From NCBI RefSeq assembly GCF_010499245.1, contig NZ_JAAGOW010000001.1:1674001-1738000 (forward strand): a DNA stretch of 64,000 nucleotides, written 5' to 3'. The position numbers and the translations under genes are program-made. The DNA comes from Variovorax sp. WS11. Lineage in GTDB: Bacteria > Pseudomonadota > Gammaproteobacteria > Burkholderiales > Burkholderiaceae_C. Below the pieces are notes generated by a model that was not told the DNA's origin, made no database searches, and was given only the letters and a program-made list of their open reading frames with translations. Each line of letters begins with the position of its first letter. Positions within the stretch are counted from its first letter, which is position 1. Positions 19,337 through 28,916 of this stretch are shown piece by piece.

Positions 19337-20449
19337 ATGAACAAGATGCGCGTGCTCTGCACCGCCGGCTTGCTGGCGCTCGCCAGCCTCGGCGCCTCCG
19401 GCCAGATCCTGATCGGCCAGACCGCCGGCATCACCGGCTCGGTGGCCGCCAGCGTCAACGAGACCATCGCGGGCGCCCAGCTGGTGATCGATGCCGTCAA
19501 TGCCCAGGGCGGCATTCACGGCGAGAAGGTCGAGGTGCTGCGCATGGACGACGGCTTCGACGTCAAGCGCGCCGCCGAGAACGCGCGCGTGCTGATCGAG
19601 GACAGGAAGGCCGTGGCACTCTTCATGAGCCGCGGCACGCCCCATTCGCAGGCCATCATTCCCGTGCTCGACAAGCATGGCGTGGCACTGATCGGCCCCT
19701 CCACCGGCGCCATGGTCCTGCACCAGCCTGTGCAGCGGCACGTCTTCAACGTGCGCTCGTCCTACCAGCGCGAGGCCGAGAAGGCCGTGACCCATTTGCT
19801 CACCATCGGCGTCGACCGCATCGCGGTGGTTCATGTCACCGACTCCTTCGGCCAGGATGCTCTGGAAGGCGCGATGAAGGGGTTCGACAAGGGCAAGGCC
19901 AAGCCCGCCGTGATCGTGCCGGCCGACCGCGACAAGCCCGACTACGCGTCCATCGTGCCGAAGATCATGGCCGGCGAGGCAAAAGCCGTGGTCTGGATCG
20001 GCTCCGGCACGGCCGTGGTGGAGGGCGTCAAGGCACTGCGCGCCGGGGGCTCCGCGGCCCAGGTGGTCACGCTCTCAAACAACGCCTCGTCCGGCTTCAT
20101 CAAGCAGTTGGGCGATGCCAGCCGCGGCGTGATCGTCACGCAGGTCTTTCCCAACGAGCGCTCGATCGGCCAGCCGATGGTCAAGGAAGCGTTGGGGCTC
20201 GCGCGCGCCAAGGGCCAGAACGAGCTCTCGCCGGCCGCGCTGGAGGGGTTCGCCTCGGCCAAGGTGTTGGTCGAGGCACTGCGGCGTGCAGGCCCGAAGC
20301 CCAACCGCGCCAAGGTGATCGCCGCGCTCGAGGGCCTCCGCGACTTCGACCTCGGCGGCGGCCTAGCGGTGAGCTACTCGCCGCAGGACCACTCGGGCAT
20401 CGACTTCGCCGATCTTTCGATCATCAGCGACGGGAAGTTCAAGCGCTGA
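19337..20449 (+). CDS. Branched-chain amino-acid-type ABC transporter substrate-binding protein
   Basis: Periplasmic binding protein of 370 residues in the LivJ/Leu-Ile-Val family, signal peptide residues 1-22 (LLALASLGASG-Q). Typical segments: IGQTAGITGSVAASVNETIAGAQLVIDAVN near the mature start, VLRMDDGFDVKRAAENAR, and VVHVTDSFGQDALEG in the second lobe. No permease or ATPase gene adjoins it, so it is an orphan receptor; the ligand may be an amino acid, aromatic acid or other carboxylate. Divergent from the uvrA gene across 173 bases in which I see no clear operator. Confidence 0.92.
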   Translation: MNKMRVLCTAGLLALASLGASGQILIGQTAGITGSVAASVNETIAGAQLVIDAVNAQGGIHGEKVEVLRMDDGFDVKRAAENARVLIEDRKAVALFMSRGTPHSQAIIPVLDKHGVALIGPSTGAMVLHQPVQRHVFNVRSSYQREAEKAVTHLLTIGVDRIAVVHVTDSFGQDALEGAMKGFDKGKAKPAVIVPADRDKPDYASIVPKIMAGEAKAVVWIGSGTAVVEGVKALRAGGSAAQVVTLSNNASSGFIKQLGDASRGVIVTQVFPNERSIGQPMVKEALGLARAKGQNELSPAALEGFASAKVLVEALRRAGPKPNRAKVIAALEGLRDFDLGGGLAVSYSPQDHSGIDFADLSIISDGKFKR

Positions 20450-20623
20450 CCGGGGCGGCAGCCACCTTGGTGCAGATGCCCAATGCAGGACGGCGTGAAG
20501 CAAAGCACACCCGGACCGGGTCTAGCAGGTTGCAAGGGAACCGCTGCGCGCAACCGCGTTACTCAAAGTTGAGCTCGCATTGGTGCGAGCCGACCACCTC
20601 GGCAGCCCTGCTGGAGAAGGACT

Positions 20624-21187
20624 ATGCGGCCTATACAGACACATCTACCCAACTTCGTCGGCAATGTCAGCACTGCCTCGGCCAAGCGACCATCGACGCC
20701 AATCGAACTTGCCAAGCCAATTTATGAGTTCGACGTCGACAACAATGAGGACAAGACAAATCTGAGGCTGATCCGCGATGCGCTCGTGGACATGGCCAAA
20801 CCGCTCGGTCGTGATGTCACCTTCTATCACTGGGCAACGACACAGGAGGGCGCACAAGGAATTGCCGATGTCGGCACCGGACCAGGCATGAAAGCGGGAC
20901 TTGGCGTGGGAATGTGTGGGCGTGGGTTGTATGTCCAAGTCGCCGAGGCAGGGGATGCGGCGCCGCCACCCACCGGCTATGCCAGTTCACATGAGAATCC
21001 TGCATTGCTGCGAATCACGCAGGCGGCGCACGCGGCCAACGTTCTGAACTGCAACAACAAGGACGTGCAAAAGTGGTTCGTCGATACCGGTCTTTCGGGC
21101 CCCTATCCTCAAGGCGCGACTGACATCCACCATGCCTTCGTCCTGATCGACAAGGCCTGGCCGGACAGTGATGATCTGCCCCCCTGA
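20624..21187 (+). CDS. Unrecognised protein with an ADP-ribosyltransferase-like core; foreign composition
   Basis: 187 residues, not a family I can name. ATG 20624 is well supported by GGAGAAGG six bases upstream. Residues 1-45 are polar and possibly disordered. Then comes VTFYHWATT (residues 65-73), a helix-like QEGAQGIADVG, a Gly-rich KAGLGVGMCGRGLYVQ (90-105) and a hydrophobic NPALLRITQ (125-133). Order and spacing recall the H-G-T / G-x-G-x-Y / beta-strand layout of PARP- or DarT-like ADP-ribosyltransferase folds; this is inference only. No signal peptide. GC is visibly lower than the flanks, suggesting recent acquisition. It ends at a CCCCCC-TGA; one extra C would continue the frame into the next small gene. 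Confidence 0.6.
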   Translation: MRPIQTHLPNFVGNVSTASAKRPSTPIELAKPIYEFDVDNNEDKTNLRLIRDALVDMAKPLGRDVTFYHWATTQEGAQGIADVGTGPGMKAGLGVGMCGRGLYVQVAEAGDAAPPPTGYASSHENPALLRITQAAHAANVLNCNNKDVQKWFVDTGLSGPYPQGATDIHHAFVLIDKAWPDSDDLPP

Positions 21188-21195
21188 TCGTCGCA

Positions 21196-21420
21196 ATGGC
21201 TTGGAAGGAGTGTCTAGGACATGATCCACGGCCCGGTGACCCGTGCGTGATCAAGTACCCCATCGCCAATGGCGCAGGAGGATGTTCCATCGCGGTCGTC
21301 GACCATCCGGTGTTTCCGGCGAAGCCCGAAATACCGGATCCAACGAGTGATAGCGAAACATCTGGCTCAACGAGTGATGGCGAAGACCAGGATTTCGGCA
21401 AGGGCTGGAACCCTGTCTGA
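21196..21420 (+). CDS. Small acidic protein, or detached C-terminus of the preceding gene
   Basis: 74 residues from ATG 21196 without a visible ribosome-binding site. The N-terminal 40 residues look folded (ECLGHDPRPGDPCVIKYP, GGCSIAVVDHPVFP). The C-terminus is acidic with a short repeat (TSDSETSG, TSDGED) and ends GKGWNPV. Its frame is open back to 21175, just upstream of the C6 tract, and a +1 slip there would fuse it to the preceding protein as DDLPPLIVAMAWKECLG..., giving about 264 residues. I favour one broken or slippage-dependent gene over a separate protein. An immunity or antitoxin role is the alternative. Confidence 0.45.
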   Translation: MAWKECLGHDPRPGDPCVIKYPIANGAGGCSIAVVDHPVFPAKPEIPDPTSDSETSGSTSDGEDQDFGKGWNPV

Positions 21421-21515
21421 AACGCCCCGCAGCTCGCCCTCATCAACTGTGGGAGTTCGCAGTAGGCGCATCCATGGCGGGTCGAAATTGGGCCCTCCGC
21501 CTCGCGCGGCAAGCG

Positions 21516-21662
21516 CTACTTCGGGGCGCTTGCCGGCTCCGGCGCGTGCGTGGCGTCCCCGCCGTGCTTCTCGCCCGACATGTCGGCCTTGTCCCCCGCC
21601 TGCATGAGCACGAAGAGCGAAATGGCAGCGAAGATGACGAAGCCGATGGCCAATTTCCACAT
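21516..21662 (-). CDS. Very small single-pass membrane protein
   Basis: 48 residues from ATG 21662, with AGGAG about nine bases upstream. Residues 2-22 (WKLAIGFVIFAAISLFVLMQAG) are one membrane span; the remainder is polar, ending APEPASAPK, with a DKADMSGEKHGGDA stretch. Function unknown. It sits 116 bases downstream of the MFS carrier gene in the same direction, separated from it by two hairpins, so it either has its own promoter or receives read-through. Similar short proteins accompany such carriers in related genomes as far as I recall. Confidence 0.68.
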   Translation of the reverse strand: MWKLAIGFVIFAAISLFVLMQAGDKADMSGEKHGGDATHAPEPASAPK

Positions 21663-21688
21663 GGTCTGAATCTCCTGGATGTTCAACG

Positions 21689-21721
21689 AAAAAGCCTCGC
21701 GCCATGGACACGGCACGAGGC
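21689..21721 (-). terminator. Rho-independent terminator after the MFS carrier gene
   Basis: On the minus strand GCCTCGTGCC and GGCGCGAGGC form a ten-pair stem (one mismatch) around an eight-base loop, followed directly by TTTTT. Confidence 0.75.
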
Positions 21722-21733
21722 CTCTTTGTTGAA

Positions 21734-21753
21734 CAAAGGGCCGGGGCCCTTTG
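21734..21753. terminator. Perfect hairpin between MFS carrier and terminator
   Basis: CAAAGGGC-CGGG-GCCCTTTG: an eight-pair perfect stem with a four-base loop, 25 bases after the carrier stop on the minus strand and 12 bases before the T-tailed terminator. It has no U-tract of its own on the minus strand, so it may protect the mRNA end or assist termination. Confidence 0.5.
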
Positions 21754-21778
21754 CTCCGATCAGCTCGGCAGGCGAACT

Positions 21779-23473
21779 CTAGTCGTTGGCGTAGATGTCG
21801 ACGTCCTTGGTCTCGCGGATGAACAGGGTGCCGATCACCAGCGTCATGCCCGCGATGATGATCGGGTACCAGAGGCCGTTGTACATGTTGCCGGTGGAGG
21901 CCACGATCGCGAAGGCGGTGGTCGGCAGCAGGCCGCCGAACCAGCCGTTGCCGATGTGGTACGGCAGGCTCATCGAGGTGTAGCGGATGCGCGTCGGGAA
22001 CAGCTCGACCAGCATGGCGGCAATCGGGCCGTAGACCATGGTGACCAGGATCACCAGATAGGTCAGCAGCACCACCACCATCAGCTTGTTCATCTTGGCG
22101 GGGTCGGCTTTGGCCGGGTAGCCCGCGGCCTTCAGGTCGTCGGCCACGCCCTTCTTGAAGGCGGCGATCTGCTTGGCCGTGGCCTCGTCGAACTTGTGGT
22201 TGACCACGTTGCCGATCGGCGCCTCCACGGTCTTGTTGCCGATCTTGACGACGGCATTGGAGCCGGGCGCGCCTTCGACGTTGTCGTAGCTCACCGAGTT
22301 CTGCACTAGGTAGCGCTTGGCGATGTCGCAGGAGCTCTTGAAGTCGATCTCGCGCGCCACCGGGTTGCCCTGGAAGGAGCAGGACTTGGGGTCGGCCGTC
22401 ACCGTCACGCCGGCGCTGGCCTGGGCCCTGGCCAGGTCGGGGTTGGCGTACTCGGTCAGCATCTTGAAGACCGGGAAGTAGGTCACCACGGCCAGCAGGC
22501 AGCCGGCCATGATGATCGGCTTGCGGCCGATCTTGTCGGACAGCGTGCCGAAGATCACGAAGAAGGGCGTCCCGATCAGCAGCGCGGCCGCGATCATCAG
22601 GTTGGCGGTGGTGACGTCCACCTTGAGCTGCTGCGTCAGGAAGAAGAGCGCGTAGAACTGGCCCGAGTACCACACCACAGCCTGGCCGGCGGTCAGGCCG
22701 ATCAGCGCCAGGATCACGATCTTGAGGTTCTTCCACTGGCCGAAGGATTCGGCGAGCGGCGCCTTCGAGGTCTTGCCCTCGGCCTTCATCCGCTGGAAGG
22801 CCGGCGATTCGGACAGCGACAGGCGGATCCACACCGAGATCGCGAGCAGCGCGATCGAGACCAGGAAGGGCACGCGCCAGCCCCAGGCGCCGAAGGCTTC
22901 CTCGCCGAGCCAGGTGCGCACGCCGAGGATCACGATCAGGCTCAGGAACAGGCCGAGCGTGGCCGTGGTCTGGATCCACGAGGTGTAGGCGCCGCGCTTG
23001 CCGTGCGGCGAATGCTCGGCCACGTAGGTGGCGGCACCGCCGTACTCGCCGCCGAGGGCCAGGCCCTGCAGCATGCGCAGCGCAATCAGGATCACCGGCG
23101 CTGCCACGCCGATGGTGGCGTAGCTGGGCAGAAGGCCGACGATGAAGGTCGACAGGCCCATGATCAGGATGGTGACCAGGAAGGTGTACTTGCGCCCGAT
23201 CATGTCGCCCAGGCGGCCGAACACGATGGCGCCGAAGGGCCGCACCAGGAAGCCGGCCGCGAAGGCCAGCAGCGCGAAGATGAAGGCCGCGCCGGCATCC
23301 AGGCCGCTGAAGAACTGCTTGGCGATGATCGCCGCCAGCGAACCGTAGAGATAGAAGTCGTACCACTCGAACACGGTGCCGAGCGACGAAGCGAAGATGA
23401 CCTTCTTCTCCTCCGCGGACATGGGACGGGGGGCGCTGAGTGGCGCTCCCCGTGAATCAAGTGTGGCTGCCAT
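21779..23473 (-). CDS. MFS metabolite/H+ symporter (MHS/ProP-like) with a large hydrophilic insert
   Basis: Twelve-helix inner-membrane carrier of 564 residues; family members usually have 430-450. FEWYDFYLYGS in helix 1, the GRLGDMIGRK loop between helices 2 and 3, and LGGEYGGAATYVAEHSPHGKRG are signatures of the metabolite:H+ symporter family (shikimate, proline/betaine, citrate carriers). The extra length is a soluble segment of about 110 residues (about 345-455) before the last helices, with two Cys (CSFQG, SSCDIAK). ATG 23473 follows AGGAGA. Substrate unknown. Terminated by hairpins at 21689-21753. Confidence 0.9.
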   Translation of the reverse strand: MAATLDSRGAPLSAPRPMSAEEKKVIFASSLGTVFEWYDFYLYGSLAAIIAKQFFSGLDAGAAFIFALLAFAAGFLVRPFGAIVFGRLGDMIGRKYTFLVTILIMGLSTFIVGLLPSYATIGVAAPVILIALRMLQGLALGGEYGGAATYVAEHSPHGKRGAYTSWIQTTATLGLFLSLIVILGVRTWLGEEAFGAWGWRVPFLVSIALLAISVWIRLSLSESPAFQRMKAEGKTSKAPLAESFGQWKNLKIVILALIGLTAGQAVVWYSGQFYALFFLTQQLKVDVTTANLMIAAALLIGTPFFVIFGTLSDKIGRKPIIMAGCLLAVVTYFPVFKMLTEYANPDLARAQASAGVTVTADPKSCSFQGNPVAREIDFKSSCDIAKRYLVQNSVSYDNVEGAPGSNAVVKIGNKTVEAPIGNVVNHKFDEATAKQIAAFKKGVADDLKAAGYPAKADPAKMNKLMVVVLLTYLVILVTMVYGPIAAMLVELFPTRIRYTSMSLPYHIGNGWFGGLLPTTAFAIVASTGNMYNGLWYPIIIAGMTLVIGTLFIRETKDVDIYAND

Positions 23474-23613
23474 TGAGTCGTCTCCTAATTAATCCCACGG
23501 CGTGGGGCGTGGTGGATTCTTGGAGCGGCGACTGACCCAGGGCTTTCGCGAAACTGAACCGATGCTGACGATTTAAGGTGAAACCCGCAGGGCGCGTTTC
23601 AAGCTGTAAGAAA

Positions 23614-24258
23614 TCAGCGATTACTGCTGCGCAACAGTGCGGGGCGCCGGGGCGCGCCCTCCCAGTCCGGGCCGTCGAACCAGGTGTTGCCGCGCAGATA
23701 GTCGCGCAGCATGGCCAGGCCGTCGAAGCCCCAGAACTGGTGGCCGTCGACCTCGCAGGTGGGCACGCCGAAGACGCCGCGCGCAATGGCCTCGTCGGTG
23801 TTGGCCTTGAGACGGGCCTTGACCTCGTCGCTGCCGGCATCGCGCTGCAGCCGCAGCCGCGCCGCGAGCGCGGCCAGCCGTGCGGCATCGCCCGCCTCGC
23901 CGCCGCCTTGCCAGACATCGCGAAAAATCGTCTCGGCGACGTGGCGATTGATGTCGCCGTCCGTGGTGGTGGCGAGCGCGAGCCGCAGGTGCGGCAGCGG
24001 GTTGTAGGGATGGGAGGCCGGCAGTTCCATCGCGATGCCGTGCGCCTGGCCGAGCCACAGCACGTGGCGGTAGGTCCAGGCCCGCTTCGCCGCGATCTCG
24101 GCCGGCCCGAGCTGGCCATGGTGCTTCAGCAGCGCGCCCAGCAATACCGGCCGGTAGGCCACGCTGTAGCTCAGCCCTTCGAGCGCCTGCGGCAGCTGCT
24201 CGAAGGCCAGGTAGGCGTAGGGCGAGATGAAGTCCAGATGGAAGGTGATGTGCTTCAT
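23614..24258 (-). CDS. DsbA-family 2-hydroxychromene-2-carboxylate isomerase-like protein
   Basis: 214 residues with the thioredoxin/DsbA-like fold of kappa-class GST and NahD isomerases. DFISPYAYLAFEQLP at the N-terminus has the Ser-Pro pair that replaces the CxxC of true oxidoreductases, FGVPTCEVDGHQFWGFDGL is the cis-Pro and substrate segment, and the all-helical insert lies between. A glutathione-dependent isomerase of aromatic catabolism or an uncharacterised relative; no naphthalene genes are nearby. ATG 24258 overlaps the previous stop by four bases (ATGA). Confidence 0.86.
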   Translation of the reverse strand: MKHITFHLDFISPYAYLAFEQLPQALEGLSYSVAYRPVLLGALLKHHGQLGPAEIAAKRAWTYRHVLWLGQAHGIAMELPASHPYNPLPHLRLALATTTDGDINRHVAETIFRDVWQGGGEAGDAARLAALAARLRLQRDAGSDEVKARLKANTDEAIARGVFGVPTCEVDGHQFWGFDGLAMLRDYLRGNTWFDGPDWEGAPRRPALLRSSNR

Positions 24259-24512
24259 GGCCGGTCTTCTCCCGCGTTATTCAGGAAGCCCGCATCCGCG
24301 CGCAGCTCGATGGCCCGCCAGACGCTGCGCTTGGTCGTATCGTCCATGCCGCTCCATGCGGCGATCTCGTCGAGGGTGCGCAGGCAGCCTTCGCAGAAGC
24401 CGCTGGCCGGATCCATGCGGCAGATGGAAATGCAGGGCGAAGGCACGTCGCGTGCCGCGTTGCGCGCGGCGACGGCGCGATCCGCCAGGGGATGGAGTGC
24501 ATCCCCGCTCAC
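24255..24512 (-). CDS. DUF1289 small Cys-rich protein
   Basis: 85 residues read from GTG 24512, which overlaps the preceding stop (GTGA); the stop again overlaps the next ATG. The core PSPCISICRMDP..GFCEGCLRTLDEIAAWSGM is the DUF1289 signature with four conserved Cys that probably hold a metal or Fe-S centre. Function unknown. Tight overlaps on both sides mean it is translated with the YbaK-like and DsbA-like genes. Confidence 0.8.
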   Translation of the reverse strand: MSGDALHPLADRAVAARNAARDVPSPCISICRMDPASGFCEGCLRTLDEIAAWSGMDDTTKRSVWRAIELRADAGFLNNAGEDRP

Positions 24513-25000
24513 ACCACGTCCGCGACCGGCGCGCCGGTCAACGCCTCGAGCTCCTGCGGGCGCAGCTGCACCACCGCATGCGGATGGCCGGCCGCCGCCC
24601 AGACTTCGTCGAAGCGGAACAGCTCGCGGTCGATCAGCATCACCGGCGCCGTGGCATGCGCGAAAGGCGAGACGCCGCCGATCGAGAAGCCGGTCGTGCG
24701 CTTGACGAAGTCGGCATCGGCGCGGCCCAGCTTGCCGCCGACCAGCGCCTCGACCTTCTTCTCGTCCACCCGCTTGTCGCCGGAAGTCACGACCAGCACC
24801 GCCGCCTCGTCGCTCTTGCGGCGGAACACGATGCTCTTGGCGATCTGCGCCACCGAGATGCCGAGCGCATCGGCCGCCTGCTGCGCGGTGCGGCAGGCGT
24901 TGTCGAGCATGCGCGGGGCATGTGGATGGCCCCGGTGCTGGAGCAGTCGCGCGACACGCTGCACGCCTTCGGGGAATGCATTGACTTCGGCGCCGCACAT
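24509..25000 (-). CDS. YbaK/ProX-type aminoacyl-tRNA deacylase
   Basis: 163-residue single-domain editing enzyme that hydrolyses mischarged tRNA (YbaK removes Cys from tRNA-Pro, ProX removes Ala). The segments AQIAKSIVFRRKSDEAAVLVVTSGDKRVD and FSIGGVSPFAH are conserved in the family, the latter carrying the GG-x-PFGH-like substrate loop. Start ATG 25000 overlaps the hydroxymethylglutaryl-CoA lyase stop by one base (TGATG), so it rides on the leucine-degradation transcript although its role is in translation fidelity. Confidence 0.86.
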   Translation of the reverse strand: MCGAEVNAFPEGVQRVARLLQHRGHPHAPRMLDNACRTAQQAADALGISVAQIAKSIVFRRKSDEAAVLVVTSGDKRVDEKKVEALVGGKLGRADADFVKRTTGFSIGGVSPFAHATAPVMLIDRELFRFDEVWAAAGHPHAVVQLRPQELEALTGAPVADVV

Positions 25001-25920
25001 CAGCCGGCCCTCTTGGTGCGGATGGCCTTCGAGACGCGCGAGTTCGGCTCGCGTCCCAGCGCCTGGTTGATGTAGACGCCGGCGTCGATGAGCTTGTCGA
25101 GATCGATGCCGGTCTCGATGCCCATGCCATGCAGCATGTAGACCACATCCTCGGTCGCGACGTTGCCGGTCGCGCCCTTGGCGAAGGGGCAGCCGCCCAG
25201 GCCGCCGACGGAGGTGTCGAACTGCCACACGCCCAGCTCCAGGCTGGCGAGCGTGTTGGACAGGGCCTGGCCGTAGGTGTCGTGGTAGTGGCCCGAGATG
25301 TCGTCGATGCCGTAGTGCGCGAGCGTCGCTTCCAGCGCGCGCCGCACCTTCAGGGGTGTGCCGACGCCGATGGTGTCGGCCACGCCGACGTGCTGCACGC
25401 CGATGTCCTTCATCAGCTTCGCCAGCATGCCGACGCGCTCGGGCGCGATCTCGCCCTCGTAGGGGCAGCCCACCGTGCAGGACATGGCGCCGCGCACATG
25501 GATGCCCTTCTCGCGCGCCGCCTCGGCCACCGGCCGGAAGCGCTCGATGCTCTCGGCGATCGAGCAGTTGATGTTCTTCTGGCTGAAGGCCTCGCTGGCC
25601 GCGCCGAAGACCACGATCTCGTCGGGCCACTCCTCGCGCGGCGCGGCGATGGCCGCCTCGAAGCCCTTCATGTTGGGCGTGAGCACCGAGTAGCGCACGC
25701 CGGCCTGGCGCCGGAGGCCGCGCATCACCTCCGCGTTGTCGGCCATCTGCGGCACCCACTTGGGGCTGACGAAGCTGGTGACCTCGATCTCCTTCAGGCC
25801 AGCCTCCTGCAGGCGATGGACCAGGCCGATCTTGACCTCGGCAGGCACCGCCTGCTTTTCGTTCTGCAGGCCGTCGCGCGGGCCGACGTCGACGAGCTTG
25901 ACGCGGGGTGGGAGTTTCAT
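25000..25920 (-). CDS. mvaB: Hydroxymethylglutaryl-CoA lyase
   Basis: Final step of leucine breakdown: splits HMG-CoA into acetyl-CoA and acetoacetate (liuE/hmgL function). 306 residues. VDVGPRDGLQNE carries the metal-binding Asp and catalytic Arg, VTSFVSPKWVPQMAD and SCTVGCPYEG follow, and the signature GGLGGCPFAKGATGNVATED contains the active-site Cys. ATG 25920 chosen because the family motif begins ten residues later; an upstream ATG would only add an unrelated tail. 27 bases after the reductase stop, last catabolic gene of the cluster. Confidence 0.95.
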   Translation of the reverse strand: MKLPPRVKLVDVGPRDGLQNEKQAVPAEVKIGLVHRLQEAGLKEIEVTSFVSPKWVPQMADNAEVMRGLRRQAGVRYSVLTPNMKGFEAAIAAPREEWPDEIVVFGAASEAFSQKNINCSIAESIERFRPVAEAAREKGIHVRGAMSCTVGCPYEGEIAPERVGMLAKLMKDIGVQHVGVADTIGVGTPLKVRRALEATLAHYGIDDISGHYHDTYGQALSNTLASLELGVWQFDTSVGGLGGCPFAKGATGNVATEDVVYMLHGMGIETGIDLDKLIDAGVYINQALGREPNSRVSKAIRTKRAG

Positions 25921-25947
25921 GGCTTGGCTTCTCGTGAGGGGCAAGTT

Positions 25948-26877
25948 TCAGTATCCGCGCTTCGGATCGACCACGCCGGCGACGGGCTCACCGCGCTCGA
26001 TCGCCAGGATCTTGCGGACGATCTGCGCGACGGAGGCGCCGCGCACCGTGCGTGCCGAGCCGTGCGGCGTGACCGTGATCTTCGGATGGCGCCAGAAGGG
26101 ATGCTCGGCGGGCAAGGGCTCGACCTCGAAGACATCGAGGGTCGCGCCGGCGAGCTGGCCGCTGTCGAGCAGCGGAATCAGCTCGGCCTCGACCAGGTGC
26201 GCACCGCGCGCCACGTTGATCAGGTAGCCGCCCGGCTTGCCGCCGTTCAGGCGCGACAGCGTCTCGCGGTTGAGGATGCCGCGCGTGGACTCGGTCAGCG
26301 GCAAGAGGTTGACCAGCACGCGGGTGGCGCCGAGGAAGGCGTCGAACTCTTCCTCGCCCGCGAAGCAGCGCAGACCCTCGATCGCCTTGGGCGAGCGGCT
26401 CCAGCCGTTGATCGGGAACTCGAACTGCGCGATGGCCTTCGCCACGCGCTCGCCCAGCACGCCCAGGCCCATCACGCCGACGGGGAAGTCCTCGCGCTCG
26501 CGCGGCTTGCGAAAGCCCCAGCGGCCCTCGCGCGCGTCGGCCTCGTAGAGATCGAACTCGCGGAAATGGCGGATCAGCGCATGGCACACGTACTCGGCCA
26601 TCTGCACCGACATGCCGGCGTCGTCGAGGCGCACGACCAGGGCCTGGGGCGGCAGCCTGAGCTTGAGCAGCGCATCGACGCCCGCGCCGATGTTGAAGAT
26701 GCCGCGCAGCCCCGATTGCTCGTCGATGAAGGACTGCGGCGGCGACCAGACCACGGCATGGTCGGCCTGCGGCGCGCCCGGCGTCCAGTTCTGCACGTCG
26801 GCGCCGGGCAGCGCAGCGCGCAGCCCCTCGATCCAGGCGTCGGGACGGTTGTCGGTGAGGCAGACGGTGATTCGCAT
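25948..26877 (-). CDS. ghrA: Glyoxylate/hydroxypyruvate reductase A-type D-2-hydroxyacid dehydrogenase
   Basis: NAD(P)H-dependent reductase of 309 residues. GVMGLGVLGERVA is the dinucleotide loop, NVARGAHLVEAELIPLLDSGQLAGATLDVFEVEPLP the C-terminal half of the cofactor domain with the catalytic Glu, and TPHGSART replaces the usual HIAAxT, keeping the catalytic His. This pattern matches GhrA. It lies ten bases downstream of the carboxylase subunit inside the leucine cluster; a direct role in that pathway is not known. Confidence 0.88.
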   Translation of the reverse strand: MRITVCLTDNRPDAWIEGLRAALPGADVQNWTPGAPQADHAVVWSPPQSFIDEQSGLRGIFNIGAGVDALLKLRLPPQALVVRLDDAGMSVQMAEYVCHALIRHFREFDLYEADAREGRWGFRKPREREDFPVGVMGLGVLGERVAKAIAQFEFPINGWSRSPKAIEGLRCFAGEEEFDAFLGATRVLVNLLPLTESTRGILNRETLSRLNGGKPGGYLINVARGAHLVEAELIPLLDSGQLAGATLDVFEVEPLPAEHPFWRHPKITVTPHGSARTVRGASVAQIVRKILAIERGEPVAGVVDPKRGY

Positions 26878-26887
26878 GCCCGCAAGC

Positions 26888-28885
<1,998 letters not shown>

Positions 28886-28916
28886 GGGCTCGGCTTTCCT
28901 TCTTGGGGGGTGGGGT

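Noticed and set aside
20467..20727. 86-codon frame upstream of the foreign gene
   Set aside because: No ribosome-binding site, overlaps the well-supported start at 20624 in another frame, and the peptide looks non-coding.
21015..21512. 165-codon minus-strand frame across the foreign patch
   Set aside because: Lies opposite the toxin-like gene, lacks a start site and has no protein-like pattern; kept only as a remote alternative.
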